A DNA stretch of 32,149 nucleotides, from positions 1 to 32,149 of the forward strand of contig RGWK01000004.1 of assembly GCA_010029775.1 (NCBI GenBank). The letters run 5' to 3'. A model generated the notes under the pieces. The model ran no database searches. It was not told where the DNA came from and saw only the letters and a program-made list of their open reading frames with translations. How positions within the stretch are numbered: position 1 is the stretch's first letter; each line of letters opens with the position of its first letter. Made by a program: the position numbers and the translations under genes. Source of the stretch: Gammaproteobacteria bacterium (lineage in GTDB: Bacteria > Pseudomonadota > Gammaproteobacteria > Steroidobacterales > Steroidobacteraceae). This document shows, piece by piece, positions 15,171-22,764 of this stretch.

Positions 15171-15671
15171 CTAGTTGCCACCGTCGTACACGAGTTCGAA
15201 CTCCTCGATCCAGAACGGCATCTCTGGCGATACCTCAAGACCGAAGGGTTGCAGATGGTTGTTCCAGTAGAACGTGTGTAAGGGCACCCAGGTTGCCGGG
15301 TCACGCACAGGCGAGCCGTCGATGACCGTGTGTTCGGCGCGGACGGCGCCGAACACGGCGCGGTCGACCCGTACGACTCGAGTCAGCAATACGGGCTTGC
15401 CGCCCATGTCGATAAGCACCAGCAGTCGACCGACGGCAGGCACCGGTGAGCCCGTGCGTTCGACGATCCAGGGAAGGGTGAAGGTGCCCCGTTTGTCGCC
15501 GGTGCGAATCAGATCGAAGATCTGCAGGGTGCTCTCGGCATCAAGCCCGATCCAGCGGATCTCGACGTTATCGGCGGCGAATTCAAGCGACGGGTTGGCC
15601 TGCTGGGCGCGGGCGCAAAAGGCGTGGACGCTCTCGGCGGAGGGCGCAATGGCAGGCGCTGGCAAATACAC
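15171..15671 (-). CDS. ASCH/PUA-like domain protein
   Basis: The 166-residue product starts at GTG 15671, placed 7 bases after a GGAGG site; the frame continues upstream but without protein-like sequence. The body resembles ASCH-domain (DUF437-type) proteins: an N-terminal helix (SAESVHAFCARAQQ), then IFDLIRTGDKRGTFTLPW, GRLLVLIDMGGKPVLLTRVV and RVDRAVFGAVRAEH, the pattern of a small beta-barrel with a conserved Gly-Lys-(K/R)-x-T/G-T turn. It ends with VPLHTFYWNNHLQPFGLEVSPEMP, like the W-x2-H-x3-F/Y region of that family. ASCH proteins are proposed RNA- or nucleoside-binding proteins, and some hydrolyse modified cytidines. It is cytoplasmic and co-oriented with the unknown gene downstream. 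The family call is by eye. Confidence 0.6.
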   Translation of the reverse strand: MYLPAPAIAPSAESVHAFCARAQQANPSLEFAADNVEIRWIGLDAESTLQIFDLIRTGDKRGTFTLPWIVERTGSPVPAVGRLLVLIDMGGKPVLLTRVVRVDRAVFGAVRAEHTVIDGSPVRDPATWVPLHTFYWNNHLQPFGLEVSPEMPFWIEEFELVYDGGN

Positions 15672-15813
15672 GGACCAACCTCCAAGGGGTGAACGGCAAG
15701 TGATCAAGGACCCCGAATGTAGCAAGTCCGGCTGGTATCCCGCAGCCACCGTCCGCAGAATTCTTCGTGGCCGCAACAGGCCTGAGCCGATTTTGCAAAC
15801 GGGGGGCGAGTCA

Positions 15814-16893
15814 ATGAAACGATGGCAGCAGGCGATCACCGCGGTGTTGGTGGGCGTAGTGATGGCCGTGTCCGGACTGCGGGCCGCAGCCGGGCCTGCT
15901 CACGACCCGTCGCGACAGGAACTTGAAGCGATTCTGGCCGATCTCATTGCCTGGTTGCCGGGAGGTTGGGACTCCTATCCTCAAGTGCATTTTGAGCGGC
16001 GCTATCGCGTTCCCGCCGAGGGCGAGCACGAGCACTGGCACCATATCTTCGAACGCATCGATGCGCCGCAGATTGGCGAGGTCGTTTTCTACGGCCAGAT
16101 CAATCCGGGCGGGCGTGATGCGCCGATGATGCATCGCTCGCAAATTCTCTACAAAGTCTGGATCGACGAGCAGCGCGGCGTGGTTGTGGTCAACGGCCAG
16201 GGACCCGCTGATCCTGACGCGTTTGTCGATCTGCACGAGCGCCCGGAGTTATGGTCCAAGGTTCGCATGCGCGATCCGGCGAAGATCAACTGCGATTTCA
16301 TCTGGCGCCGCGATGGCGAGCAGATCGTCGGTGTGCTCGATGGCAAGACAGCGGCCGGGCGCACCCAGGGGCCGGGTACCTGCACGTACATGGTCAACAG
16401 CACCGATGTGCGTTTCATTGCTGACGCCGAGTGGGTGCTCTCGCCCGAGGTGTTCTGGGACTACGATCTCAATGAAATGGCTGGCCATCAGTTCATCGGG
16501 CGCAAGGATAAAACCCACATCAAGATGTACCGGGCACGCGGTTACGACTGTCGCGTGCGCGATGCCGAGGGCGAGCGTCGCTGGCAGGCCTACGATCGTG
16601 GCGCGACTTTGGCCGTGAAAACCTCAGTCGGGCCGCGCCAGTTGATGCTGTTGCGCGCGCCGATGCCCGATGCCGCCGGTCGCGGTATGCACGACAAGTT
16701 GCGCTTGCTGCTGCAGAAACCCGGCGAGGACGCGCCGCTGTACGAAACCGAGTCCGAGCCGCGCGCTGCATCGATCGCACTCGAGCGCGACGGTGTGAAC
16801 GTGCAGTGCGCGCTTGCGCCCTCGCTGCCGCGCATGCACAAGGCAGATGCCGCAGTCGCATCCGCGGGACACAGCACGTCAGCGGGGCATTGA
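15814..16893 (+). CDS. Exported CpeT/CpcT-like protein
   Basis: The 359-residue protein starts at ATG 15814, after a GGGGGGCGAG site, and has a Sec-type signal (AITAVLVGVVMAVSGLRAAAG). The mature region resembles the CpeT/CpcT family, whose cyanobacterial members attach bilin chromophores to phycobiliproteins. Similar features are LIAWLPGGWDSYPQ at the N-terminus, HRSQILYKV, CDFIWRRDGEQIVG, CTYMVNSTDVRF, VLSPEVFWDYDLN and HIKMYRARGYDCRV, the order of a lipocalin-like barrel with a terminal YRAR-x-Y-x-C element. Non-photosynthetic bacteria also carry such proteins, with no known role. The last 110 residues (RQLMLLRAPMPD onward) extend beyond that family. It is divergent from the ASCH-like gene and overlaps the convergent EamA gene by 15 bp. 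Family assignment moderate; function unknown. Confidence 0.6.
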   Translation: MKRWQQAITAVLVGVVMAVSGLRAAAGPAHDPSRQELEAILADLIAWLPGGWDSYPQVHFERRYRVPAEGEHEHWHHIFERIDAPQIGEVVFYGQINPGGRDAPMMHRSQILYKVWIDEQRGVVVVNGQGPADPDAFVDLHERPELWSKVRMRDPAKINCDFIWRRDGEQIVGVLDGKTAAGRTQGPGTCTYMVNSTDVRFIADAEWVLSPEVFWDYDLNEMAGHQFIGRKDKTHIKMYRARGYDCRVRDAEGERRWQAYDRGATLAVKTSVGPRQLMLLRAPMPDAAGRGMHDKLRLLLQKPGEDAPLYETESEPRAASIALERDGVNVQCALAPSLPRMHKADAAVASAGHSTSAGH

Positions 16894-17793
16894 ATCCAGC
16901 GGGGTGTTACGCAGTCGGCGTTGCAGGTAGGGCTGCGCGAAGACCACGGCGAGAATCAATGCCACGCCGAGGTAAAACCGCGGTGTGAGCTCGGCGTACT
17001 CGCGAAAGAGCAGGGCCGCGATGACGATTGCGTAAACGGGCTCGAGATTGAGCGCCAGTTGCGTCGTAAACGCGGTGATGTGGCGTAGTGCACGCAAAAA
17101 GAGCAGGAAGGGCAGCAGCGTGCACAGCAGCGCAAGCAACAGCAGCCAGCCGAGATCCGTCAGACTCGGTTGCTGCAACGTTGCCTCGACACCCAGAGTG
17201 AGCGAGCCCAACAGCGCGAGAAAAAGGCCGCCGCTCGCCATTTGTACAAATGTGATCGCTGCAGGGTCGCCGCGGGTCACGTAGCGTTTGTTAAGCGCGG
17301 CGAAGAGCGCTGTCAGGAACGCCGCCGCAGTGCCGATCAGCACGCCGATCTGCATGGCGTCTGGTACTCCGCCCACCAGCAGCCACGCACCGGGCAGTGC
17401 GAGCACCCCCAGCAGCAACTCATCAACCTGGTGACGGCGACCGGTGAGCGGGGGCTCGACGATGGCAGCAAAGATCGAACTCAGCGCCAGACAGGCGACG
17501 GCTACCGAGGCGTTGGCGATCTTGATCGCAGCAAAGAAGGCGAGCCAGTGCACGGCGATGACGCAACTGACGGCGGCGAATAGCGCGACGTTGCGCGCAC
17601 CGAGCGCGCGCAGCTCGCGCCATACGCGGGGCACGACAGCGAGCGATGCTGCCACGATGCCGACGCGCCAGATCACGAGCGCCAGCGCGGGCAGCGCAAT
17701 CAGTTTGCCGAGAATCGCCGTAAAGCCCCACAGCAGCACACAGGCGTGGATCTGCCACAGCGCCTTGCGCTCGGCTGCGCTGCTCGTGTGCAT
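16879..17793 (-). CDS. EamA/DMT-superfamily permease
   Basis: The 304-residue protein has about ten hydrophobic helices in two repeats, the layout of the drug/metabolite transporter superfamily (RhaT/YdcZ/EamA). Visible are VLLWGFTAILGKLIALPALALVIWR (helices 1-2), VIAVHWLAFFAAIKIANAS, LLLGVLALPGAWLLVGG, FLTALFAALNKRYV starting the second repeat, and LNLEPVYAIVIAALLFRE, a typical EamA signature near helix 9. A short basic tail follows. I chose the ATG at 17793; a TTG two codons upstream is possible. It lies 30 bp downstream of DUF1838 paralogue E on the same strand, so co-transcription is likely. Such permeases export metabolites or amino acids; the substrate here is unknown. Confidence 0.82.
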   Translation of the reverse strand: MHTSSAAERKALWQIHACVLLWGFTAILGKLIALPALALVIWRVGIVAASLAVVPRVWRELRALGARNVALFAAVSCVIAVHWLAFFAAIKIANASVAVACLALSSIFAAIVEPPLTGRRHQVDELLLGVLALPGAWLLVGGVPDAMQIGVLIGTAAAFLTALFAALNKRYVTRGDPAAITFVQMASGGLFLALLGSLTLGVEATLQQPSLTDLGWLLLLALLCTLLPFLLFLRALRHITAFTTQLALNLEPVYAIVIAALLFREYAELTPRFYLGVALILAVVFAQPYLQRRLRNTPLDSMPR

Positions 17794-17823
17794 TGGCAAT
17801 GCGGGAGTGAGCGGTGTGTCGCG

Positions 17824-18651
17824 TCAGGGTGCGGCGGGTTGCTGCAAGCGCCGGATTTCGGCGAGATCACGCGGCGGTTCGCGCCACAATGCTGCCTCGC
17901 TTTGCACGTACTCGCGGATGCTTTGTGGCAAGTCCTCGAACCGATCGACCCGCCACGACACCATATGCATCACGCCCTTGCCGAGTCCCGCAGGCAGATC
18001 ACCGAAGCGCAACCAGCTGATCTGATACGGATGCCGCAGTCCCTTCGCCGCCGATTGATCGAAGAAATCGTAATGCTCGAACGCCTGACTGCGTGTGCCG
18101 TCTCGCAGTGGGAAGTCGAGAAACAGCGGCGCGGAGAAGGCGAGCGTTCCGCCGATGCGCCGCGCCATGATGTCCGTACCCGGACCGATGCGTTGAACCC
18201 GCGCTCCTGCGCCTTGCTCCACCCAGCTCTCGACGCTGCGGTCCCGCAATTCGTAGGTGATGTACTGGTAGGGGTAACTGATCGGCGGCAGGGGTTTGCC
18301 TTGCCACTCGCGCAGGATCGCGTTGCTCTGCAAGTCGCGGTACACGAAGGTCTTGCGCGAGAGCTGATGTGCCTTGCTCGCGGTGGACTGGGTGGTGTCG
18401 AGCCGGGCCGCGTCGATGCCCTCCATGCGCATCAGCGGCTGGCCGCTTGGCGAGCTGTAGACCGTGCCGACCGCATACCAGTACACCGGGGTGCCCGAGC
18501 CGACGCGCATCTGTACCCATTGGCGAAACACCTCGGGGTCGAAGCCACGATCGACGTTGGCGGGCTGCGCGGAACCGACCGGCATCAGACCGCCGGCACA
18601 GCACAGCATGGCGGCCCAGAGAATGGCCACACGGGAACGGGATTGGCGCAT
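17824..18651 (-). CDS. DUF1838 family protein, Sec-type signal (paralogue E)
   Basis: The 275-residue protein starts at ATG 18651, 6 bases after a GGAG site. The frame extends far upstream (to 19332) only as an antisense shadow of the NlpC/P60 gene. The signal peptide (SRSRVAILWAAMLCCAGGLMPVGSAQ) lacks a twin-arginine pair, so Sec export is likely, unlike the other four paralogues. DUF1838-like elements are FRQWVQMRVGSGTPVYWYAVG, SRKTFVYRDLQSN, SYPYQYITYELRD and YQISWLRFGDLPAGLGK. The NPxTGE turn is replaced by EWQGKPLPP. It is diverged but alignable in outline with B and D. It sits about 9 kb from the other paralogues, upstream of the EamA permease and divergent from the NlpC/P60 gene. Confidence 0.7.
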   Translation of the reverse strand: MRQSRSRVAILWAAMLCCAGGLMPVGSAQPANVDRGFDPEVFRQWVQMRVGSGTPVYWYAVGTVYSSPSGQPLMRMEGIDAARLDTTQSTASKAHQLSRKTFVYRDLQSNAILREWQGKPLPPISYPYQYITYELRDRSVESWVEQGAGARVQRIGPGTDIMARRIGGTLAFSAPLFLDFPLRDGTRSQAFEHYDFFDQSAAKGLRHPYQISWLRFGDLPAGLGKGVMHMVSWRVDRFEDLPQSIREYVQSEAALWREPPRDLAEIRRLQQPAAP

Positions 18652-18687
18652 GCGAATCTCCTGCTCGGGGAGGGTGTACGAACCGGT

Positions 18688-18714
18688 CGGGGCGAGGCTA
18701 CACTTCCCGCCCCG
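18688..18714. promoter_or_regulatory. Inverted repeat with TACACT in its loop, divergent promoter region
   Basis: CGGGGCG (18688-18694) and CGCCCCG (18708-18714) form a perfect 7-bp inverted repeat in the 93 bp between the divergent paralogue E and NlpC/P60 genes. The loop contains TACACT (18699-18704), a plausible -10 hexamer for the rightward gene, about 41 bp ahead of its ATG. No good -35 hexamer is seen, so operator or promoter use is speculative. Confidence 0.3.
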
Positions 18715-18744
18715 GAACGTCCTCGAGTGTAGTAGACCCGAGCC

Positions 18745-19311
18745 ATGCTGCCCGCATCCCTGCAACGCCCTGCCCGAGCCTTGGTGGTCGGCCTCATTGC
18801 CCTCTCGGGGCTTGGGATGGCACGGCCCGTTGCGGCCGAGACGCAGGAGGAGCAGGGCGTGGTTCAGGGACTGCAGTTGGCCCTGTCGGCACAGGCCGTG
18901 GTGATGCAGGGGGTGGTCGATCGCGCCCTCGGTTATATCGGCATCCCTTACCGGTTCGGCGGCAGTCACCCCGACAAGGGGTTCGATTGCAGCGGGCTCG
19001 TCAACCACGTGTTCCGTGAGACGCTCGGTGTCAGGCTGCCACGCACGTCGCGGCAGTTGGCGACGGTGGGCATCGAGGTCGCGAGAGAGGATCTCCGAGC
19101 GGGCGATCTCGTGTTCTTCAACACGCGTGGCTCGCCGAACTCGCATGTCGGCATTTACCTCGGCGACGGGCGTTTCGTGCATGCCCCGCGCGCCCGCACC
19201 TTGGTGCGCATCGACCAGCTCGACGATGTCGGCTATCGCGGTCGTTTCACCGGGGCTCGGCGGATTGATCCGCTGACCTTCGTCGTGGCGACCGTCGATC
19301 CGGCGAGCTGA
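18745..19311 (+). CDS. Secreted NlpC/P60 cell-wall peptidase
   Basis: The 188-residue protein has an N-terminal signal (ALVVGLIALSGLGMARPVAA) followed directly by a single NlpC/P60 domain. The catalytic triad is clear: Cys82 in FDCSGLVNHVF, His134 in NSHVGIYLG and His146 in RFVHAP. LGYIGIPYRFGGSHPDKG precedes the nucleophile, as is usual. These papain-like enzymes cleave peptidoglycan stem peptides, typically the D-Glu to diaminopimelate bond, in the periplasm. The size and lone domain resemble Spr/MepS-type endopeptidases, although no lipobox is present. It is divergently transcribed from paralogue E and convergent with the binding-protein gene. It looks like a housekeeping gene with no clear tie to the DUF1838 locus. 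Confidence 0.9.
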   Translation: MLPASLQRPARALVVGLIALSGLGMARPVAAETQEEQGVVQGLQLALSAQAVVMQGVVDRALGYIGIPYRFGGSHPDKGFDCSGLVNHVFRETLGVRLPRTSRQLATVGIEVAREDLRAGDLVFFNTRGSPNSHVGIYLGDGRFVHAPRARTLVRIDQLDDVGYRGRFTGARRIDPLTFVVATVDPAS

Positions 19312-19341
19312 TCGCGAAAGCCGACCGCTCAACCCGTCCGC

Positions 19342-20916
19342 TTATCCTGCCAGCGAGAGATATCGCGACGGGTGCGCGTGCCCCGGGTGGTCCGTCCAGC
19401 CGCGCACGCGGCGCGCGATGAGGCGATGCGAGTTGCCTGCCCACAGCGGAATCAGCGGCACATCGCGCAACAACAAGGTTTCGGCCTCGCCATAACCCGC
19501 GTAGCGCGCGGCCAAGGTCAACTGACGTTCTGCCGCCGTGACGGCGCGGTCGAAGGCCGCGTTGCGATAGCGGGTCACGTTCTCTGCGGAGTCGGAGACG
19601 AAGCGCAGCAGGAAGTTGGACGCCGAGGGCACGACCGCAAAGGCCGCATAACTGAAGAGGTCGTAGTCGCCGCGCTGCAGAGCCGCGCTGTAGGCGCGGC
19701 CATCGAGCGGCAGCAGTTCAAGATCCACGCCGATGGGTTTCCACATGGCGGCAACGGCCAGATACATCTTGCGGCCGGTGGGGCTCGTCGGAAAACCAAT
19801 GCCGAGCCGGAGCCGGGCGGAACCGATGCTCTGGCGTACGAGAGTGCGAGCGGTATCGATGCGCTGTGCCATAGCGGCAGCGCTGTCGCCGGGTTTGCGC
19901 AAGGCTGGGTAGCCGGGAATTCCGGGTGGTAGCACGCTGTGCCACGGCTGCTCGCCGAGTCCGCGGACCTTGCCGACCAGTACATCGCGATCCACCGCGA
20001 GCGAGAGGGCGCGGCGTAAATCCGTTTTGTCGAGGGGCGCGCGCGAGGTATTGATACCGATGGCTCCGAGCGCACATTCCGGCGAACTGCGCAGGGCCGT
20101 GCCGAGCTCGCGGCGCGCCGCGGCGTAATTGCCCATGTCCTCGATCGAGGCGATATCCGCTTGTCCGAGGCGGAACAATCGCAGGCGCGTGCTGTCGTCG
20201 TAGCCGGTGAGCCATTCGATGCGCTCGATGGCGACCTCGGCGGCCGCGTAGAAACGCGGATTGCGTCGTAACTTCAAATCTTTGGCGCCTGCCGCCCAGG
20301 ACTCGAGTCGGTACGGGCCGTTGCAGACAATCAGCGTGGGCTTGGCCCACTCGCGACCGTGCACCGAGATCACGTGCTCGGGCACGCAGTAGGCCGTGAC
20401 GAGATTGACCGGCAACTCCACATCCGGGTGTTGCAGACGGATGACGAGCGTCGCGGGGTCGGGCGCGCTGACGCCGAGCGTCGAGGCGGGTTTGCGGCCG
20501 AAGCGCACGTCCACCGCACCGACGATGGAGTCGAGGCGCGCGGCTTGCGCGGCGCCAGTTTCCGGTTGCAGGTAGCGTCGCAGCGTGTAGACAAAATCAC
20601 GGGCCGCGAGCGGCTTGCCATCGGACCAACTGAGATTGCGCCGCAGACGAAAGGTCCAGGTGAGTCCATCGGCACTCGTCGACCATGACTCCGCACAGCC
20701 CGGCACCACCCGTCCTGCGGCATCGGTGACCGCGAGGCCTGCGAAGAGTTCGGCCGCCATCTCCGCGGTGACCTGACCGGTGGGGCGCTGCGGGTCGAGA
20801 GACGTCAGTTCGCTCGATACGACCCGACGCAATACAGCCGGGTTCTGCGCTTGCAGCGGGGCGGCCGCGCACAAAGAAATCGCCGATCCGGCGATGAGAA
20901 AATCCCTACGTTGCAT
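19342..20916 (-). CDS. ABC-type oligopeptide-like substrate-binding protein (SBP_bac_5), orphan
   Basis: The 524-residue protein begins MQRRDFLIAGSAISL, a signal with an Arg-Arg-Asp-Phe motif that could be Tat. It contains the family's standard blocks: SSELTSLDPQ, TWTFRLRRNLSWSDGKPL (the DG-x-P-ADV region), CNGPYRLESWAAG, LKLRRNPRFYAA, and IGINTSRAPLDKTDLRRALSLAVDRD. These are closest in style to OppA/MppA peptide binders. No permease or ATPase genes lie beside it, so it either serves a transporter elsewhere or works alone. It is the last gene of a three-gene leftward operon (5 bp after the VOC gene, GAGGA site ahead of the ATG). The neighbouring NiCoT gene raises a NikA-like metal role, but the sequence favours peptide-type ligands. 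Confidence 0.87.
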   Translation of the reverse strand: MQRRDFLIAGSAISLCAAAPLQAQNPAVLRRVVSSELTSLDPQRPTGQVTAEMAAELFAGLAVTDAAGRVVPGCAESWSTSADGLTWTFRLRRNLSWSDGKPLAARDFVYTLRRYLQPETGAAQAARLDSIVGAVDVRFGRKPASTLGVSAPDPATLVIRLQHPDVELPVNLVTAYCVPEHVISVHGREWAKPTLIVCNGPYRLESWAAGAKDLKLRRNPRFYAAAEVAIERIEWLTGYDDSTRLRLFRLGQADIASIEDMGNYAAARRELGTALRSSPECALGAIGINTSRAPLDKTDLRRALSLAVDRDVLVGKVRGLGEQPWHSVLPPGIPGYPALRKPGDSAAAMAQRIDTARTLVRQSIGSARLRLGIGFPTSPTGRKMYLAVAAMWKPIGVDLELLPLDGRAYSAALQRGDYDLFSYAAFAVVPSASNFLLRFVSDSAENVTRYRNAAFDRAVTAAERQLTLAARYAGYGEAETLLLRDVPLIPLWAGNSHRLIARRVRGWTDHPGHAHPSRYLSLAG

Positions 20917-20921
20917 GGTCC

Positions 20922-21866
20922 TCAGTGCTCGATGAGCCAGTGGAAAACGCCGTGCGGTGCGCGAATGATCGCAGTGCGACGCACGCTGCCTGCGATGTCG
21001 ACCGACTGCGGTTCACCCGCGATCTCGATGCCGGCGCTGCGGCATCGCGCCACGAGTGACTCGAGTCCGCTGACCCGCAGCCGCACACCGATGATACCGC
21101 GATTGGGCGGCCGAGCGCGCTCGCGCAAGTCGGCATAGCTGCCCTCGGGCAGCCCGTAGTGGATGATGCCGAGCATCACGTCTTCGACGACACGGCCGTA
21201 ATTATTGGCCCGGATATGCAGCGTTTGGCTGACACCGACCATGCGCGAGAAGGACTCGCTCGCGAACTCGTAGCGAAAGCCGAGCGGCACGCCCAGCACC
21301 TCTTCGTAGAACTGCCGCACCGGCTCGAAGTCGCTGACCGGGCCCGAACTGCTCTGCACTTCGCTGAAGACTCGATCGGTCAGTGTGACGAACTGTGCGG
21401 CATCGACGTTTTGGGGCTCGATCGCCGCGATCATCACCCCATCCGGACCCTTGGCATGGGCTTCGAGAAAGCGCGACCCGTCCGGTAAATCGACGTGGGC
21501 CCCTTCCGAGACCAGCTCGAACCCATGGGCTCGCAGCCGCGCCACCGCCGCAGGACGATCTGCAGTAAAGAAATCGATCATCTTTAGGGCGTTGCAGGCC
21601 ACGCCCACTCCGCCTTCGCGGATGACGACGGCAGAACCCGGTGAGAACTGTACGAGCCATACGCCGAGTTCCGAGCCTGGCGTGACGAGGCACATCAAGC
21701 GAGCGGTTTGTCCTGCCACGCCAAACAGGACTTGAGTGGCCTTGGCATCGAGCGCGGCGTCCGCCACGACCTGCATGCCGATGACGTCGGCGAACAATTC
21801 GCGCTGGCGGGGCAGATCCGCCGTGCTGATGATGGGTCCGTCGATGGATTCGACGCGGCCGCTCAA
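20922..21866 (-). CDS. Double VOC (glyoxalase/dioxygenase fold) protein
   Basis: The 314-residue protein probably starts at TTG 21866, whose last two bases overlap the TGA of the upstream transporter gene; upstream codons in frame are antisense-like and Arg-rich. Two VOC modules are visible: residues about 8-125 (GPIISTADLPRQRELFADVIGMQVV, then FTADRPAAVARLRAHGFELV) and about 150-312 (DFEPVRQFYEEVLGVPLGFRY, then SGLESLVARCRSAGIEI, ending with APHGVFHWLIEH). Both open with the usual strand and helix. The final segment resembles the C-terminal metal-ligand strand of VOC enzymes, but ligands cannot be assigned by eye. No signal peptide, so cytoplasmic. Possible activities include ring-cleavage dioxygenase or lactoylglutathione lyase-like chemistry. 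Confidence 0.78.
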   Translation of the reverse strand: MSGRVESIDGPIISTADLPRQRELFADVIGMQVVADAALDAKATQVLFGVAGQTARLMCLVTPGSELGVWLVQFSPGSAVVIREGGVGVACNALKMIDFFTADRPAAVARLRAHGFELVSEGAHVDLPDGSRFLEAHAKGPDGVMIAAIEPQNVDAAQFVTLTDRVFSEVQSSSGPVSDFEPVRQFYEEVLGVPLGFRYEFASESFSRMVGVSQTLHIRANNYGRVVEDVMLGIIHYGLPEGSYADLRERARPPNRGIIGVRLRVSGLESLVARCRSAGIEIAGEPQSVDIAGSVRRTAIIRAPHGVFHWLIEH

Positions 21867-22669
21867 GCGAGTGGGGCTCGAGCGAGCCGCTTGCCGGCGA
21901 GATAACTCATCAGCACCGTGAGCACCACGGCGGCGCCGAAGTAGAGCTCCTTGCCCTCCGACCAGGCGTCGAGGTTGGGCAGCGTCAGTTTGGCGAGGGC
22001 AAACGCAGCGATCAGCAGGCTGACGCCACCGACTGCGAGACTCATGACTCTTGAGGCGATGCGGGCCAGTTCGTCGGCGCGGGCGATGAGTCGCGAGATC
22101 CACACGCCGTTGATGCCGTCAGTGACCAGCATGCCGGCGGTGAACAATGCGCCGAGCATCACGGCGTGGCCGAGGCCACCGAATTGCTGCGCAGTAAGCG
22201 AGAACAGGGCCGCTTGACTGATGGTGTCGAACGACAGGGCAAACAGCGCACCCACGAAGGCGATCAGTCCGGGCGAACCGGCACGTCCGAGACGACCGAG
22301 CAGGCGCGCTTTCAAGCCGACAGGCGCGACGATTTCATCGGCCGGTGCGGTGATAGCGGCATGTACGTTGGCGATACCAAGGGCGGCAAGGAAAGTAATG
22401 GAGATCCAGACGCCGCTCGTTTGCAGCCACGCGGGTGTCTGCCACTGGCCGGCCACGAGGCTGACGATCACCGCAATCGCCATGACCACCACGCCGTGAC
22501 CCAAAGAAAACAGCGCCCCGCAATAGGGTGCGAAGGCCTTGCGGCTGCGGGCGTTGACCCGCGTCAGGCCGTCGATGGTGGCGAGGTGATCAGCGTCGAA
22601 ACCATGCTTCACGCCGAGCAGGAAAACGACTGCAGCCAGTGCAGTCCAACTGGTGGGTAATGCATCCAT
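21863..22669 (-). CDS. NiCoT-like nickel/cobalt transporter
   Basis: The 268-residue polytopic membrane protein has the hallmark H-x4-D-H motif in its second hydrophobic segment, LGVKHGFDADHLATID (His22, Asp27, His28), which is required for Ni/Co transport in NixA/HoxN/NicT. Further family motifs are GALFSLGHGVVVM (LGHS-like) and LSFDTISQAALF (LGFDT-like). About seven to eight helices are apparent, with a central soluble loop (GLKARLLGRLGRAG). The ATG at 22669 is preferred to an upstream GTG at 22693; neither has a good ribosome site. First gene of a leftward trio with the double-VOC and binding-protein genes, coupled to the former by an overlapping TTGA. Ni versus Co preference cannot be read. 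Confidence 0.83.
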   Translation of the reverse strand: MDALPTSWTALAAVVFLLGVKHGFDADHLATIDGLTRVNARSRKAFAPYCGALFSLGHGVVVMAIAVIVSLVAGQWQTPAWLQTSGVWISITFLAALGIANVHAAITAPADEIVAPVGLKARLLGRLGRAGSPGLIAFVGALFALSFDTISQAALFSLTAQQFGGLGHAVMLGALFTAGMLVTDGINGVWISRLIARADELARIASRVMSLAVGGVSLLIAAFALAKLTLPNLDAWSEGKELYFGAAVVLTVLMSYLAGKRLARAPLA

Positions 22670-22723
22670 GGATTGAAAGGGTAGGCAGTCCACAGGGTGG
22701 CAGACAAGGGAGGTGCGGACGGT

Positions 22724-22764
22724 GCCCGTACCGCGGTAGGCTGTGGTTCATTGGGGGTACGGGC
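22724..22764 (+). promoter_or_regulatory. Inverted repeat abutting a start codon
   Basis: GCCCGTACC (22724-22732) and GGTACGGGC (22756-22764) form a perfect 9-bp inverted repeat. The right arm ends on the base before ATG 22765 and takes in the last part of the GGGGG ribosome site. Folded in mRNA with a 23-base loop, it would partly hide the ribosome site. It could equally be a protein-binding operator in the space shared with the divergent NiCoT gene. Confidence 0.4.

Noticed and set aside
15274-15813. N-terminal extension of the CpeT-like protein
   Set aside because: It overlaps the ASCH-like gene on the other strand, and a ribosome site plus signal peptide mark the start at 15814.
18652-19332. 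Long N-terminal extension of paralogue E
   Set aside because: The extension is antisense to the NlpC/P60 gene. A ribosome site and signal peptide mark the start at 18651.
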